From Chytridium lagenaria (taxonomy: Eukaryota > Chytridiomycota > Chytridiomycetes > Chytridiales > Chytridiaceae): a stretch of DNA of 64,000 nt. The notes below the pieces were generated by a model. It was not told where the DNA came from and searched no databases. It was given only the letters and a program-made list of their open reading frames with translations. How positions within the stretch are numbered: position 1 is the first letter of the stretch; each line of letters starts with the position of its first letter. The stretch covers positions 1 through 64,000 of the forward strand of contig JAHLKC010000009.1 in the NCBI GenBank assembly GCA_025449115.1, in the 5' to 3' direction. A program made the position numbers and the translations under genes. Positions 46,487-59,146 of this stretch are shown piece after piece.

Positions 46487-48116
46487 TCAAAGCTTTGCAA
46501 CGGTGATCTTGGCAGTGTTCTCCTTAAGCGCTGCAACGGCACCAGCAACCATCTCCTCAATAATATCCTTGGCAGGCTTCACGTCTTGAATGGCACCAGC
46601 GACTGAACCCATGAGAAGTGGACGAGAGTTCATGAGGAAATCATCGTCGTCAGTCTTCTCCTCCATCTCAACGTACCAAGGGATCTTGCCAGATTGGGTG
46701 AGCTTCTTAATCTCAAGAGGACGGTTCTCTTCCCAATCCTTGATGTACTGTTTACGCAAAAACAAGAGCGTGTTAGAAAAACAATACAATTTTTTGAAAA
46801 GAAACAAGACAAAACATCCTTACGTCAGTCTTCAACACACGCATGGGACGACCGGTAAAGATGATGGTCCTAATGGTGTCATGGTACCCAGCTCCAACAA
46901 CCGCATTCTGGTGGTACTTTGGCGCACCCGCCTCCTTTGCGCAAATAAACCTTGTACCAACCCAAGCTGCCTGCGCACCATAACAAAGCGCCATAGCAAG
47001 TCCACGTCCATCAAAGATACCACCAGCCGCAACAACAAGGACGGGTTGACCGTTGAGAGGGGATTTGTGACCCTTGACGAGATCAACGACCTTGGGGATA
47101 AGGACAGAGGTGGGGACGTCACCAGTGTGACCACCACCTTCACCACCTTGGGCGCAGATGATGTCGACACCGGCGGCGATGGCCTTGGGGACGTGCTTGG
47201 GGGCGCCGACTGATTCTCTGAGTTAGCCAAAGGATGATGACAATGACAGCAAAGATGAAAAGACACGTACTCATGTTCATCACTGGAATACCGGCAGCGT
47301 GGAGCTTGTCGACAGCCCAACGAGGGGGTACACCCACAGCTGACACAAAGAGCTTTGCCTTTTCGGAAATAATGATGTCGATCAACTCGGGAAGCTTGCC
47401 GCCAGTGCTATAAAATTAAAAAGTCGTGAGCTAAAAGCATTTTTGTAGGTAGGAACTAGAGCGGTGGTCCAACAAAGCGAGACGGGTTAAAGTGCTCGCC
47501 CTGTCAAAAAACGTGTCCTGATCTCAAGTAGGTCTTAAGTCGAATCCTGAAAAAACATCACAATCCTTTGACGTGCCTTAAGGCAATGTTCATTTCCAGA
47601 AAAACAGATTCCAAAGATATTCAACTGCCATAACCCGCTACGCGAGTTATTCTCCTGAAAATAAGGACATACTCGCTACTATTTTAAAGGAGATTAAAAA
47701 AATACAACTTACTAGTCATAGTTGGTCTTACGAGCGCCTTCACCGACTTGAGGGAGGAGAAGATCGACACCGAATGGCGCATTCTTGTCCTTCAAGTGAG
47801 ACTATAATGGTATTGCGTTAGGTTTACACTAGAGGACAGTGCGAATCAGTTTAAGTTTCCTCACCTTGATCTCGGCAATCTGCTCGCGAAGCACCTCAGG
47901 AGTGTATCCAACTCCACCGATAACACCGAGACCACCTGCGTTAGTGACTGCGGCAGCGAGCTGGTGGAAAGAAAATCCAGTTGGTTAGGTCAGGAACATT
48001 AGGTATTGAGATGACATTAAGTTTACCTCTGGACCAGCGGCCACGTTCATGCCGGCAAGGATGACTGGGTGCTTGATGCCCAGAAGCTTGGTGATGGGTG
48101 TAGAGATGGTGGCCAT
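46487..48116 (-). CDS. nitronate monooxygenase (2-nitropropane dioxygenase family)
   Basis: FMN-dependent TIM-barrel enzyme that oxidises alkyl nitronates such as propionate-3-nitronate to carbonyl compounds. Six exons on the minus strand: 48116-48027, 47960-47865, 47801-47713, 47407-47271, 47209-46824 and 46747-46487, all GT-AG and joining in frame to 352 residues, the usual family length. Motifs: HPVILAGMN near the N terminus (residues 16-24), NAGGLGVIGG (FMN phosphate/flavin loop), VPPRWAVDKLHAAGIPVM, CAQGGEGGGHTGDVPT (the H-x-G glycine loop with the catalytic-type His), and AAGGIFDGRGLAMAL (phosphate site). No signal peptide, so cytosolic or peroxisomal. No frame errors are needed, in contrast to most neighbours. 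Intron 3 (305 bp) is much longer than the others and contains a tRNA-like insert. Confidence 0.92.
47461..47549 (+). repeat. tRNA-like sequence in intron 3 of the monooxygenase gene
   Basis: On the plus strand (antisense to the gene) AAGCGAGACGGGTTAAAGTGCTCGCC resembles a tRNA D-arm/A-box, and about 45 bp later GGTCTTAAGTCGAATCC resembles a B-box/T-loop. The stems are imperfect and no clean acceptor pairs, so it is better read as a tRNA-derived SINE remnant than as a tRNA gene. Confidence 0.35.
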
Positions 48117-49280
48117 GGCTGTGTGTGGTAAGGAAGGATTGGATATGACTATGGGGTATGGAGGTGTGAATTGCAGTGAGGAAGAAGGATGGATGGATAG
48201 GTCTGGAAGAAGGATCGCTTTATCAAGATATAAATATTCAAGCAATACACCCTCAGAGTCCAAAATTAAATTAATTAGTTCGGTTGAATTATAATTGGGT
48301 GCGTTCAGCCGACGGACATGTGAGTGAGCAAGACTGAGAGAGGGTTTATTATGCAACACTTTAGAATTATTTTATTGTGCCGTAAATAATCAGCAGTGTA
48401 CAGATACTTAACGTGTAGGTGTGATTGATGAACCATTATTCGCCGTATAGTTTATTACTCTGGTCTCATGCAAGGAATCCGCATCCCTTACTTCAAAATG
48501 AGATACAAGTACCTATGGGCAGAGTGCATACGACTGTTGGTAACGTCTCTCTTGGATGTTATCAGCTGTTACTGAACAACCATGGTAAAGGGGACTAGTA
48601 CTGTTTAAATCCAATATGCTGTGCCGACCATTATTATCCGACTGCAGGCCTAGTAAGCTCTACACAGGGTAAAGATTTTGCTGCGTAAAGTGTGTGGATG
48701 TAGTGAGAATCTTTTATTTATATTTATATGGTTTGATATCCATCCGTAATAAATAAATATTTAGTAACAGAAACACTATCACATACTGGTAACCGATCCT
48801 ATTTCCAATTAAATAAATATTAATTTATTTTTTTTACATCATTTAAATACCTATTTCTCAAACTAAAACTCTATTGATAAATTATAAACAAAATTTTTAC
48901 CTCATCACCACATTCTGTCCGACCCAGTGGACAGGAGTTGTCTGTACCACATGGATATCATCATGAAATGGCATCCGGATGCTCTTCAAACTCCCGAGAG
49001 ACAGTTTTCCTTCTTCCAAGTTCCTTTTTCGTATAAATCCTCACAATAAATAAACAGCGCTAACGTAAATAAACGGTCTCATTAAACTGCTATTTGATCC
49101 CGGTGCCGTTGAGGTTTTCTATAAAAAAAGGTATGTCTGTTTATCTGCTCAAGCCGTTTGAACGTAATATACTTTCTGCAAGCAACGCATCTAGTGTATT
49201 TTATCTGCACCTAAAGCACACTCAGCATCCCCATCTATCTAACACTGCATCTTCCTGGACAGCACACCTTATCCATCGTC
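48117..49280. other. intergenic, no gene recognised
   Basis: Divergent promoter region between the monooxygenase (minus) and ABC transporter (plus) genes. AT-rich, with ATTTATTT-type low complexity around 48720-48850. No gene seen. Confidence 0.5.
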
Positions 49281-52200
49281 ATGGTCGACTCCACTAGAGA
49301 CCAAGGCAAGCTCGACTACCCTGATACAAAAGATTCCAAAGACGATGCTGCAACCGTCACTGAAGAAACTCGAGACTTTCTCGTTTCTTCCAACCCCTCA
49401 AAAACACCTCTCGACGACGACCTCCTTGACGAAAAACCCCACCGTCCTAACGGCGACATTGATGACTTGAATGACCCTGATGCAAAAAACTATCCTCCAC
49501 TCCCCATCTCCCGAAAAACCGCTCGTGTTCTCTCGCTTACTCAACCTATGGCTCGATCCCCTCCTGAAAAAGGCTGGAAGAACCCTTTAGAGGCTGCAGA
49601 TCTTTACCCCATTCTCTCCCACCGCAAGCTAAACCCATGGCGGACACTTTTGAGGAAAAGTGGAGCAGCATCCCCGATGGGATGACGACAAGAATTTGTA
49701 TAGAGTCACAATGAAGATGCATGCGGGCAAGTTATTCCGTGGGGATTTTGAAGATGTGTGCTGATGCGATGATGGGCGTCCACGGCGTTGCTGTGCAAGG
49801 CTTGATTCGGTTTTTGGTGCAGACTGTCAATGCGACGGCTGAGAAGCCCGCACCCGAGGCTTGGATTGGTTTGCTTATGCTTGTGATTTATGGGATTGAC
49901 TTTTACTGCCAGTGTAATTAACGGTAAGTTCTTTACTCTTCGTCTACTGCAGGAACTATTTCTTCATGCTTTCGTTTTTTAAGTTGACGTTTCTACCATA
50001 TGTTAATTGTATTCTCAACGAAACTATCCATTCTAAAATGGTACATTCGATAGCTTACGTCATGCAAGTCTCCTGCGCATTCGGCGTTGCATTAAAGGTC
50101 AACTTACTGCCGCCCTCTACCGCAAATCCCTCCGTCTCTCTGGTCTCGGTCGTTCCAAATTCCCTCTGGCACTATGCTCAACCTCGTCTCCACCGATCTT
50201 GGTCGTATCGAAATGGCGTTCTCACAAGTCAATTTTGTGTGGACGTTTCCAGCTTGGTTCTTTTAACTGTGGGGTTGATGCTGAGAATCATTGGATGGCC
50301 CGGACTTGCTGGAGTTGGAGTCTGGTTATGTTTTTGCCCATTCAGGCTATGATGATTAGACGGTTGATGCAGTTGAGGAAAAAGACTGCAGTTGTGGCGG
50401 ATTCGAGAATGAAGGTAAGCGTTCTACTTCCTTTTCCCTTCACTCAATTGTCTTCTTATCGTACTAAAAAACTGCTGGCTCAGCTCACCTCGGGAAATTC
50501 TCCAAGGCATCCGTATCATCAAATACCTTTGCCTGGGAACCCACGTTCTTTCCCGCATCGCCTCTTACCGTACCACCGAGCCGCTTTTGTCCGTGACGCC
50601 GCCTACATCCGCTCCGTCATCCATCGCTCGGCTTCGCCATCCCCGCCATCTCGCTGCTGTACCTTCCTCGTCTACGCGTTACCTCCAGCTCCACCCTTGA
50701 CCCAGCCCTTATTTTCTCTGCCCTCGCGCTCTTTAACCAACTCCGTCAACCCGTCATTGGATGCCGGTGATGGTTGCGACGTTGGGGATGCTGTTGTGGC
50801 GTTAGGAGGTTGCAGGAGGTGTTGACGCGCCTGAGGTGGAGTTTGTGCCGGGGGTGGATACAAGTGCTAAAGAGGGAGTTAAGATTCAGGATGAGAGTTT
50901 ATGTGGGAGGTTGTGGAGGAAGGGGATGAAGGGTTGACGGGAGAAGAAGGTGAGAAGTCAGCGTCGAGTGAAAGGAAAGGTCTCAGGAGACTGCAAAGAC
51001 AAAGAAGAGTGGATGGAGAGGAGGTCAGCATATCGGCGATTCTGTTAAGCCGACTTTGAGGAATATTGAATTGAAGTGAGTTTTTCTTTGCGCGTTTGGT
51101 ATTTGAAGATGTGGGCTTATCATTCTGTGTTAGGGCGCCGAGAGGTGGTTTGACGGCTATCGTTGGGGCCGTCGGGAGTGGAAAGTCTTCGCTCATCTCT
51201 GCCATGATCGGTGAGATGAAGTGTAACAGAGGTTCCGTTACCTTCTGTGGGTCTGTGGGTTACTCCACTCAACAGGTAAGACCACTTTTTATAAATGCGC
51301 CATATTCTGGAATGTTAAATTCTTTTCCTGGGCAGGCATGGATAGTCAACGCCACTGTCAAAGACAACATTTTGTTCGGTCGGCCCTTTGATCCGGTCCC
51401 GATACAAGGCTGTTGTGGAAGCTTGTTGTCTGGACCCTGATTCAAGGTGCTTCCTGATGGAGATCTTTCTGAGATTGGTGAACGTGGAATTAACTTGTCT
51501 GGTGAGGTTTTCTCCTTTCATGTTGTTAGCTGCCAAGCTTTAGGCGTTGATTTATTGATTTATTTGTATAGGTGGTCAGAACAGAGAGTAAGTCTTGCAA
51601 GACTTATGTACACTGATTGTGACATTGCATTGCTAGATGGTAGGTTTGCTTCGCTCCCCCTTCACTCTTCTATGTATAATGTTTTAAATATACGTTTGTA
51701 GACCCTCTCTCTGCCGTTGACGCGAACGTCGGTCGCACCATCTTCGAACGTGGTATCCTCGGCCTCCTCGCCCCTCGCACCCGTCTCCTCGTCACCCACC
51801 ACCTCCACCTCCTCCCCCGCTGCGACTGGATTGTCCTCATGAAAGACGGCGAAATCGCCGAACAAGGCACCTACGCGCAACTCATGTCCTCCAACAAAGA
51901 ACTCTTCCGCATGATGAACACGCACGCCGGGGGTGGTAGCGTTGACGACCATGCGCAAGACACGAAACAGGAGACAGCTGAAGTTGTACCTGTGAAGGAA
52001 CTCGAGGAGGATAAGAAACCGAGACACGTGCAGATTAAATCGGAGGATAAGACGAGTGGCAAGATTCAGAATTCGGTGTTTGTGGCTTATGTGAGGAATT
52101 TTGGGACAGGGTGGTTTGTGGGGATGACGGTTGTTGCGTTGCTTTTTACTCAGGTGACGAGGTTGGCGAATGATTTGTGGTTGGTCAGTTGGACGCAGAA

Positions 52201-54299
52201 TGCTTATCCCGGATTGTCGAGAGATTTGTATATGGGGACGTATGCTGCGTTGGGGTTGGGTCAGGTAAATGCTTTTTCCCCCTTCTTTTATTTAGATAAT
52301 GAGACTGACTTTTGTGGATGTAGGCTCTTGCTTTGCTTATCTACTCTGTGATGTTTGCCGTCGGCGGTATCTATGCGGCAAAGAGACTCCATGAAATGGT
52401 TTTGGAACGTGCTGTTGCGTCCCCAGTCGGATTCTTTGGTAAACTACGACATTCGTTTTCCCGTGTATCCCTAACATTATCTCTGCAGATCAAACCCCTC
52501 TCGGTCGTATCGTCAACCGTCTCGTCGTGACGTCGACTATGCCGACAACAACATTTACGACGCTTTCCGGTAATTCTCCCGTCCGCCTCTCCCCTTTTCT
52601 TATCCCTCCTCCTACAGTCACTAACCCACACCCTCCTAGACTCTTTTTCTACTCTCTCCTCCAACTTTTCGCCGCGTTTGGACTCGTCTCTTATTTCACT
52701 CGTGGTATCTTTGCGGCCGTGTTGATCCCGCTTCTGGGTTGTATTATTTCGTGCAGATGGTATATCGAAGTACTTCGAGAGAGGTGAAGAGGATTGAGAG
52801 TGTGTCAAGGAGTCCCCTCTATGCGCATATTCAGGAGAGTATGAACGGAATGTCAACTATCAGAGCCTATGGAGAGCAAAAGAGGTATGTATCTTGCATG
52901 AGGTTTTATATTATGACTGCTAGAACATTCTAACATACATGCTTAGGTTTATTGAACGCACCGAACGTCTCATTGACCTCAACTCATCCCCGCTCTACCT
53001 CCTATACACTGGTCAACGATGGATTCAACTCCGATTGGAGACCATTGGAAACGTGTTTGTGTTCTCTGTGGCCATGTATGCGGCTGCGGTGAGGGGATCC
53101 ACTGATCCCAGTCAGATTGGATTGGCGTTATCGTATTTGTTGCAGACGACGAGTTTGTTGAATATGGCCATCTTCCAAGCTGTGGAAGTGGAGGTGCAGT
53201 TGAATGCAATCGGTGAGTTTTGCTGGCTTTGAATGTATCGGAGATATATTCTCAGTTTTTCCTAAACCTTTCACATGTTTGCGATTGGGATTTGTTTTTT
53301 GTTTCTAATTTTTTTTTTTTATATTTTTGGTAGAACGTCTCGTGGAATACACAAAACTTGAACGCGAGGAAGATCCTAAAACACCGAAACCCGCGCCACC
53401 CACCGAATGGCCCCACTCTGGCGCCATCCGTTTCACTAACGTTCAAATGCGTTACCAACCCGACCTCCCTCTCGTCCTCAAAGGCATCAACCTCACCATC
53501 TTCCCCGGTGAGAAAATCGGTGTGGTCGGACGCACAGGATCCGGTAAATCCAGTCTCACCCAAGCCCTTTTCCGTATGGTCCCCCTCGCGGACGGCACGA
53601 TCCATATAGACGATATCGACACGAAGACGCTTTCCCTCCCAACCCTCCGGTCCCGGATCGCCATCATCCCGCAAGACCCTGTGTTGTTTAGTGGGAGCGT
53701 CAGGACCAACCTTGACCCGAACGGTGTGTACGGCGACGATGAGATTTGGGGGGCGCTTGAACGGTGTGGGATGAAGGAGGCTGTGGCGAACATGGAGGGG
53801 AAGTTGGAGGCTGGGTTTGTGGAGAATGGGGAGAATGTGTCGGTTGGACAACGGCAGTTGGTGTGTCTTGCGAGAGCTTGTTTGCAGAGACCCAAGGTGC
53901 TTGTTTTGGACGAGTGTACGGCGAGTGTGGATGTGGAGACGGATGAGTTGATTCAAAAGACGATTAAGGAAGAGTTTAAGGATGCGACGACTTTGACTGT
54001 GAGTGTTGTTGTTGTTTTCGTTTTTCAGTCATGGCTGCACTCAAAACCGTTCTCATATTAGACTGATGGACTAATGGCCTCTTTTTTTGTAGATTGCTCA
54101 CCGTTTGAACACTATTATCGAATCCGACCGTATCCTTGTCTTGAACCAAGGCCAAGTCGTTGAATTCGATACCCCTTACAACCTCCTCATGGCTAAAGGG
54201 GAAACCTCTGAATTCGCGAAATTGGTTGGGGAGACGGGTGAAGCTTCGGTCGCGCATCTGAAGACGAGGCTCGTGGCTCCTACGGCTGTGGCGGCGTGA
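49281..54299 (+). CDS. ABCC-type (MRP/YOR1-like) ABC transporter
   Basis: Full transporter, TMD1-NBD1-TMD2-NBD2, without an extra N-terminal TMD0; exports organic anions, conjugates or drugs, at the plasma membrane or vacuole. Acidic N tail (49281-49500), [23 protein letters not shown]1 in broken frames (49720-50600; [20 protein letters not shown] and the FAWE region recognisable). NBD1: Walker [10 protein letters not shown] (about 51164-51190), Q-loop STQQ, signature LSGGQ split by an intron at 51498-51570, [20 protein letters not shown]2 51990-53220 with TPLGRIVNR and [18 protein letters not shown]2: Walker [10 protein letters not shown] (about 53527-53553), [11 protein letters not shown], signature [30 protein letters not shown]1 carries the ABCC-typical Asp after Walker B, so only site 2 should hydrolyse ATP efficiently. 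At least five single-base shifts (near 49630, 49675, 50260, 51410, 51588) are needed; all NBD motifs are otherwise intact. Confidence 0.88.
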
Positions 54300-55032
54300 T
54301 GTTTGGATCTTGGATTGATCGAGAGTTTATAATTACTTTTGGGGTGTCTTTTCGATCCAATAATGTATCCTGATATTGATTTGGTCGTTTTGTTTATTTT
54401 TTCTTGGTTTGCGTTTAGGAGGTTTTCCCTTGATCTGCCGTTGATGGCAGATGGGAGGACACGTTTTCCTTTTATACTTTTTCTACTTGCTTTTGCAGGA
54501 GGGCTATATTGACGTGCTATGGTTTAATGCTTTTTTTTTTGGGGGGCTTCTTCAGTTTTCCAACAAACGCGAAAGAACCTATTTTCATTTTTTTTTCTTC
54601 TTTCTTTTACTGTGCATTTCATTAAACACATACATAAATTTAATGTTTCCATTACAACGGAAAATGGTTTTTCGTATTTTTTGTGAGGATTCGATAGCAA
54701 AGTGTACTCAACGACATTCTTTGTTAAAAGGACTCATGATAATAAAGCCAAACCTTGTTTATGCTTGAGTTTTTGGGAGAAGACGAGCAATTTAGATTTT
54801 ATTTAATATTTAATAAGAGAAAATAAAATAAATAATAAAGGGTTAGGGTTAGTGACACAAAGAGGTCATCGTGCGGCAGTTTGGAACTTTACTTTCGTCA
54901 AGCTAAACTCATCCATCGTTTACTCCATCAACTCCATAATCCATCCATCCCGTCATCCAGCATCCGTCCGTATCGACATCTACTTGAATCTACTCTACTC
55001 TCAGCACACACGCACGCACACATACCTTCAAG
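54300..55032. other. intergenic, no gene recognised
   Basis: 3' region of the ABC transporter and promoter of the four-TM gene. T-rich stretches (54530-54610); no gene seen. Confidence 0.5.
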
Positions 55033-55757
55033 ATGGGTTACAAGTTGGAAAAAGCAAAGCCTTTACTCACCTACGGCACTCCGGTCTTGTAAGAACACAT
55101 CCTTCCATCCCTCCCTTCTCTAACCCCAACCCCGCCACCAGCTTTCTCATCTCCCTCATTCTCGGTATCGTAGCAACAGCCAGCAGTTACTGGTTCAGGA
55201 TCGTCTCCTCTCGTGAGAGCCTGTAAGTTTCATCTTGCCACGATTCCAGTGGTGTTGACTTGTTTCTTTTAGGCAATGGGGTTCTTCAAGTTTACAAAAT
55301 GCGAGAATGATTACTGCGCACCCGTCACTTCATCCATCATCTGTGGTACTGAAACAGTGAAGTCCGAGGCGTGTAGCTACTTTTATGGTGGAAGGGTCAC
55401 ATTGTTGATGTGTAAGTGTCTTCAACCATCTTAAAAAAGACCTCCTCTAACCATCACTCAAGCTGTTCTTTTCGGTGCATTGGGAGCGATCACCACCGCC
55501 CTCTTTTTCATCCAACGCCGTACAATTCAAGCCCGTCTCTACGCCCTCTCCACCCTCGTCTTCATCACCCTTTTCACCGTCCTCCAATTCATGTCCATGT
55601 TCATGGCAGTCGGGTTCAGGACCCGTTTCCATCCAAGCAAGATACCGATTTCGATCCTGCTTATAGCAATGGATTTGCTCTTTGCGTTGGGTCTTGGGTG
55701 TTTGGGATTCCTGCGATCGTGGGGGCGGCGTTGGTGTATAAATTCAATAAGCTTTAA
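55033..55757 (+). CDS. four-TM membrane protein, claudin-like topology
   Basis: Exons 55033-55088, 55142-55222, 55273-55411 and 55463-55757, all GT-AG. Predicted helices: FFLISLILGIVATASSYWF; VTLLMSVLFGALGAITTALFF; LYALSTLVFITLFTVLQFMSMFMAVG; GFALCVGSWVFGIPAIVGAALVYKF, ending YKFNKL. The ~46-residue first external loop has QWGFFKFTKC, then C, C and C (ENDYC ... IICG ... EACSY). A Trp-Gly followed by two Cys in loop 1 recalls the claudin/PMP22 loop, but fungal four-TM families (Sur7/PalI) share the layout, so the family stays open. Two one-base additions, both in G runs (55277-55280 and 55612-55614), are needed to keep the loop and TM4 in frame. About 190 residues. Function unknown; possibly membrane organisation or cell-wall sensing. 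Confidence 0.6.
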
Positions 55758-56029
55758 GTTAGTTGGAAGTTGAGGGGGATGCGAATGCGCTTTTAAGTGT
55801 TCTGTGATTTCATTTATTGTTCTTTGATTAGATCAATGTTGTTTTCACCTCACAACTGTGCAGCGATATCCCCACGCTTGGCGCTTGATCATTTTATTCA
55901 TTTCTATATCATTTCAATTCATCCTGTATGCTCTATCTGCTCTTTTTTCAGTCACGTTTTACATCTATCCATTCCTACTCTTTTTCAGCAAGTTTTTTTC
56001 TTCTTATTTCCCGACTCGATCTTTTTTGT

Positions 56030-57040
56030 TGGGTGATGGGATCTTCCTTTTGTTTTCGTTGAACTTTTCGCGATAAAGGATTGTATACTTTGTTTTGGGT
56101 TGCTTTTGTTGTTTCTATATCATGTGGAAAATATAGCTTTGCTGTTGTCCTTTTTTCTGTCCATTCATTCATTGAGGGATTTTTCGTCTTTCCACAAAAA
56201 GTGCGTGTGCTTACGCAAACGCGTTTATCGCAATCGCGCAAAATCTATACTCAACGCACACACCTGTTCCTCACACGTAACGATTCTACAAAATAGTAAT
56301 GGGATCGTTCTTTTGTTTTCGTTTGAACTTTTCGCGATAAAGGATGACATACTGTGTTTTGTTTTGGGTTTCGTTTTTCTTATGTGGAAAATATAGCCTT
56401 GCTGTTGACCCTTTTTTGTCCATTCATTGAGACGCCGAGTGGTCTTTTCTTCTTTCCACAAAAGAAAAGTGAGTGTGCTTACGCAAACGCGTTTATCGCA
56501 ATCGCGCAAAATCTATACTCAACGCACACACCTGTTCCTCACACGTGACGATTCTACAAAATAATAATGGGATCGTTCTTTTGTTTTCGTTTGAACTTTC
56601 CGCGATAAAGGATGACATACTTTATTTTGTTTTGGGGTTTCGTTTTTCCTTTTGTGGAAAAAAAGCCTTGCTGTTGACCCTTTTTTGTCCATTCATTTAG
56701 ACGCCGAGCGGTCTTTTCTTCTTTCCACAAAAGAAAAGTGCGTGTGCTTACGCAAACGCGTTTATCGCAATCGCGCAAAATCTATACTCAACGCACACAC
56801 CTGTTCCTCACACGTAACGATTCTACAAAATAGTAATGGGATCGTTCTTTTGTTTTCGTTTGAACTTTTCGCGATAAAGGATGACATACTTTATTTTGTT
56901 TTGGGTTTCGTTTTTCTTATTGTGGAAAATGTAGCCTTGCTGTTGACCCTTTTTTGTCCATTCATTGAGACCCGGAAGGGTGCTTTTCTTCTTCACAAAA
57001 ACAAAAGGTGCGTGAGCTTAATTAAACGCGTGTGTTTATT
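56030..57040. repeat. ~267-bp tandem repeat, about four copies
   Basis: The landmark cgcgataaagga recurs at 56069, 56333, 56601 and 56870 (264-269-bp period). Units contain gggatcgttcttttgttttcg, a T-rich part, ttctttccacaaaagaaaag, then gtgcgtgtgcttacgcaaacgcgtttatcgcaatcgcgcaaaa and acgcacacacctgttcctcacacgt. Units are highly similar, the last one diverging from about 56975. It begins ~270 bp downstream of the four-TM gene stop. No conserved protein is encoded. Confidence 0.9.
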
Positions 57041-58774
57041 GTATTGTAATGGCACAAATATCTTTGCTACACCACCGCAACGCTACATCTGTTCCTCCGT
57101 TCATGCAAAGATTCTTTCCGTTAAGCAGACATGGCAAAGCTGGAATATTTTAGAAAACGTCGACGGGCGGTGTTGCCTACATCTACTTTTTTGCAATTTG
57201 CAGCACCGGTATAGAACGCGGTAACAGACAAGACAAGGAGAGAAGATATCGAATAAAACGGTAGTGGAGAACGGAGGGATTGCATTCAACAGCGAGAATG
57301 TGTCTGAATCCTCATGAACCACTTTACAGAAAAAGAAAATAGAAAGTGACAGAGACAGCGGGTTTGGATTCATCAGCGTGTATCTGTTTACAATCTACAC
57401 TTTACAAAAGAAAAAAGAAAAAAACAGAGACAAAGAAAAGAAAACGTCACTCTCTTTCCCGACATCCCACCACGAATCGCCCCATTGTCGATCCCCTGTC
57501 GCCCACACAAACTCTGAAAGTTGCTTCAGAGTGAGGATGCGATTTAAAGGAGACGAATGGGGAGACGGTTTTGGGAAAAGGTGGAGGTGTTGGGATAGGT
57601 CGAGGTCGATTGCCTTGTCGAGGTTAAGAGATGCTGGGGTTTTGTACAGTAAGTTGAGGGTTTCAGTTTTATTTTTGGTAAATGGATTCGTTGGATGAGA
57701 TGGTGAGTTCGTCTTTTCAAACGCGCTGATGATGAGGATGGGGTCGTTGAGTAAAGTGGCGGTGGATCAATTTATATTGGTTGAAAGTGGGGATGGGTTT
57801 GACGCGGTCGACATGCATGTTAACGATGCGTGGTGTTTGGTGGGAAAGAGCGGAGAGGTAAGGATACCATGTGTCAAACTCAAGATTATTCCAAAAATGT
57901 GATATTTTTTCTATGAAAGCCAGAGGTTGGTGAAGATCGTGATGGAGAGCGTGGCACTATGAAGAGTCGCAACTATAACGTTGTTCACCGGCGTGATGCC
58001 ACATATAGGTACGTCATTGATGTCATCGTGTCCATGTCACCACGAGGGAGGTGGATGAAATAGAGAGTTTAATGAAACGCGGACAGGTGACGGTTACGTT
58101 TACACAAGGACAGTGGGTTTTCATTATTAAAATGAAGTTGGTATCAGGACTAGTGTCTTGACGAGATCCTAGACGTGCCTGAAAAGACTTTTTATGATTA
58201 TTCACCTCTTTTGTTCAATACTGTTACTTTACACGTCTTTTTTAAAAGGATGTTACCACTTATCTAATATGTACTTTACTCCATATGTTTTGTAGAAATG
58301 AACTCGCCTCGCATCCTTGATTCATGGTGGCCCAAACTTCTTTCGTGTTTTGAAACGCCATGAACTATAAAACTTACATACTATCGGCGTCGAAACGAAT
58401 AAAACCACAACGACTCAATAAATAACTACAACGATTCAATAAACAACTACAACGATTCAACAAACAACGATTCAACAAACATCCTATATGCATTTTCATG
58501 AAATATAACTGATGGTTTTCGTAGTAAATCTTCCTGTTTTCAAACATGACGGATAACTCTATGGATAGAACGATAATCCATTCCTGTTTCATTCACTCAT
58601 ATGGATAAAGGGGGTCGTATCCTTTTTTTTTTTTTTTAAAAAAAGAAGGGTGACTCTCACTCACCCCTTCCCCTTATTTTTTCCTTTAAGGGGTTTCCGT
58701 GACTATTAGACAGCGCATCAGCCTAATAATATATAAGTAACCCGAGAAACCTGGGCCAAAACGAGATGAGCGGT
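57041..58774 (+). other. spacer with possible unrecognised exons
   Basis: Plus-strand segments at about 57725-57859 (MRMGSLSKVAVDQFILVESG ... WCLVGKSGE, ending at GTAAGG) and about 57921-58010 (ending at GTACGT) look exon-like, but I recognise no family. Around 58410-58480 a short direct repeat (caacgattcaataaacaacta) occurs four times. The rest is AT-rich spacer. Confidence 0.25.
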
Positions 58775-58782
58775 GTGGCCCT
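58775..58782. repeat. 8-bp target site duplication, left (GTGGCCCT)
   Basis: GTGGCCCT flanks the hAT-like element on both sides (58775-58782 and 59147-59154). Eight base pairs is the standard hAT target duplication. Confidence 0.88.
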
Positions 58783-59146
58783 CAGGGTTGGCAGAGCAAG
58801 GTTTAAATCGGTCCGGTTTTATTCGGTTTTTTTAAAAAACCTGAATTTTGAAAAAACCTCCAAATCAGGTTTATTACGGATATATATATTATCCGAATAT
58901 TTTTTTCTATTGGGGGATTTTTTGTTTATACTTAGGTGCAGTAACCGTTGAGCATTGAAGGAAATTAGCCAATTATATTAGGATGTCATAGTTGTTGTAG
59001 TAAAAAAGTTCCTACTTTACGTGGTTTATACTTTATGCATATATATTGTTACACGAGTATTTAAATCGGGTTTTTTACGGTTTTAATCGAATAAAACCCA
59101 AACCTGATTTTCTCCGAAAAAAAAAATCCGGTTTTTACCAGCCCTG
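58783..59146. mobile_element. 364-bp hAT-type MITE
   Basis: Ends are inverted repeats: left CAGGGTTGGCAGAGC, right (reverse complement) CAGGGCTGGTAAAAACCGG. The CAGGG-TGG start and the perfect 8-bp target duplication identify a hAT-family non-autonomous element. The interior is AT-rich with further inverted similarity (aaatcggt..ggttttattcggtt at the left, ggttttaatcgaataaaaccc at the right). No coding capacity. Confidence 0.85.

Noticed and set aside
53252..53956. 234-codon minus-strand frame opposite the ABC transporter NBD2
   Set aside because: The plus strand encodes Walker A, signature and Walker B motifs here; the minus frame is a by-product of codon bias.
49281..54299. ABC transporter as a pseudogene
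   Set aside because: Although several frame shifts are present, all nucleotide-binding motifs and splice sites are intact and the shifts resemble the single-base errors seen in ubiquitin; real decay would not leave this pattern.
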